Assembly (NCBI GenBank): GCA_947626345.1 | Contig: CANQSF010000023.1 | Location: 1-40,047 of the forward strand | From: an uncultured Oscillospiraceae bacterium | GTDB lineage: Bacteria > Bacillota > Clostridia > Oscillospirales > Oscillospiraceae | DNA length: 40,047 nt | Reading direction: 5' to 3' | Shown here: piece by piece, positions 39,887 to 40,047 of the stretch | Layout: the number at the start of each line of letters is the position of its first letter | How positions within the stretch are numbered: position 1 is the first letter of the stretch | Translations under genes and position numbers: made by a program | The notes under the pieces: generated by a model | Told to the model about the DNA's origin: nothing | The model's input: the letters and a program-made list of their open reading frames with translations, nothing else | Database searches by the model: none

Positions 39887-39910
39887 CGGCCCTCTGCAGG
39901 GCCGTTTTTT
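39886..39910 (+). terminator. Terminator of sleB
   Basis: ACGGCCCT (39886-39893) pairs with AGGGCCGT (39898-39905) around CTGC, followed by TTTTTT. The stem begins at the last base of the stop codon. Confidence 0.9.
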
Positions 39911-39955
39911 GATCCGGAACAGATGATTTTTTTTCATAATTTCGGCAAAAAGGTG

Positions 39956-39984
39956 TTGACAAACCGCCGCTCGGATGGTATATT
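39956..39984 (+). promoter_or_regulatory. Strong sigma-A promoter, probably of an rRNA operon
   Basis: Perfect TTGACA (39956-39961), 17 bases and TATATT (39979-39984) with an extended TG at 39976. It follows an AT-rich stretch (TTTTTTTTCATAATTT) that could act as an UP element. Confidence 0.85.
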
Positions 39985-39991
39985 AGCAAAG

Positions 39992-40047
39992 CGCCTCGCG
40001 GGGAGGCCCGCGCGGTGCGGTGTACCTTGTAAATTAAACAATGCAAA
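39992..40047 (+). other. Probable 5' leader of a 16S rRNA operon (cut by the window edge)
   Basis: After a GC-rich segment (GCGCCTCGCGGGGAGGCCCGC-like, able to fold) comes TGTACCTTGTAAATTAAACA (40021-40040). This resembles the ACCTTGAAAACTGAACA-type element found ahead of 16S and in rRNA spacers of Firmicutes. The 16S gene itself is not in the window, so this is an inference from the leader and the strong promoter. Confidence 0.6.

Noticed and set aside
1..40047. IS elements, prophage genes, CRISPR arrays or integrases
   Set aside because: No transposase, integrase, Cas or phage structural protein was recognised, and no regularly spaced long direct repeats were seen.

Overview
The window is a compact, GC-rich (visibly around 65%) stretch of a Gram-positive chromosome. 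It looks like an endospore-forming member of the Clostridia, most likely Oscillospiraceae (Flavonifractor/Lawsonibacter/Oscillibacter-like); that placement is inference. The supporting signs are a division and cell wall (dcw) cluster headed by mraZ, a MurE with the meso-diaminopimelate DNPR motif, the gdpP-rplI-dnaB and tilS-hpt-ftsH gene orders, a T-box leader on thrS, a SleB-type spore cortex hydrolase and sigma-A-like promoters with clear Shine-Dalgarno sites. I see no IS element, prophage or CRISPR array.

Layout. 1-476: 5' end of ackA on the minus strand. 581-7839: tmcAL, a DinB-like gene, a short fused gene remnant, a methyltransferase, prfA, a tsaC-coaE fusion, an M18 aminopeptidase and a ClpP-like protease (TepA). 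7869-8030: a complete tRNA-Gln(CTG) transcription unit. 8092-11433: a MATE exporter facing a minus-strand operon of a sugar-phosphate transferase and an MFS transporter. 11519-12160: a YfcE-like phosphoesterase unit. 12253-23637: the dcw cluster mraZ-rsmH-ftsL-pbp-murE-mraY-ftsW-murG-ftsQ, then ftsZ with its own promoter. 23691-24212: a DUF1508 protein. 24225-26462: minus-strand M20 amidohydrolase and a sugar nucleotidyltransferase carrying a leftover phosphomannomutase domain. 26530-34422: gdpP-rplI-dnaB-tilS-hpt-ftsH. 34447-37099: ychF, an HGSNAT-type membrane acyltransferase and a SagB-type oxidoreductase. 37118-39910: T-box-thrS and sleB. 39956 to the end: a strong promoter and what looks like the leader of a ribosomal RNA operon whose 16S gene would lie just outside.

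How the genes work together. Most of the window is housekeeping: translation (prfA, thrS, rplI, tRNA-Gln, TilS, TmcAL, TsaC, YchF), envelope growth and division (dcw cluster), c-di-AMP turnover (GdpP), replication (DnaB), proteolysis (FtsH, TepA) and purine salvage (Hpt). The dcw cluster is reduced: murF, murD, murC, murB and ftsA are absent from it.

The most unusual points are: (1) between tmcAL and prfA, two unrelated cargo genes are separated by an in-frame hybrid of a prfA 5' remnant and a tmcAL 3' remnant, which suggests two tandem copies of a one-gene insertion locus; (2) a TsaC-CoaE fusion; (3) a nucleotidyltransferase with an isolated C-terminal phosphomannomutase domain; (4) GdpP with Asn in place of the DHHA1 GGGH histidine; (5) large inverted repeats on the ftsZ and DUF1508 promoters. 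All calls rest on reading the sequence and on general family knowledge; no database search was run.
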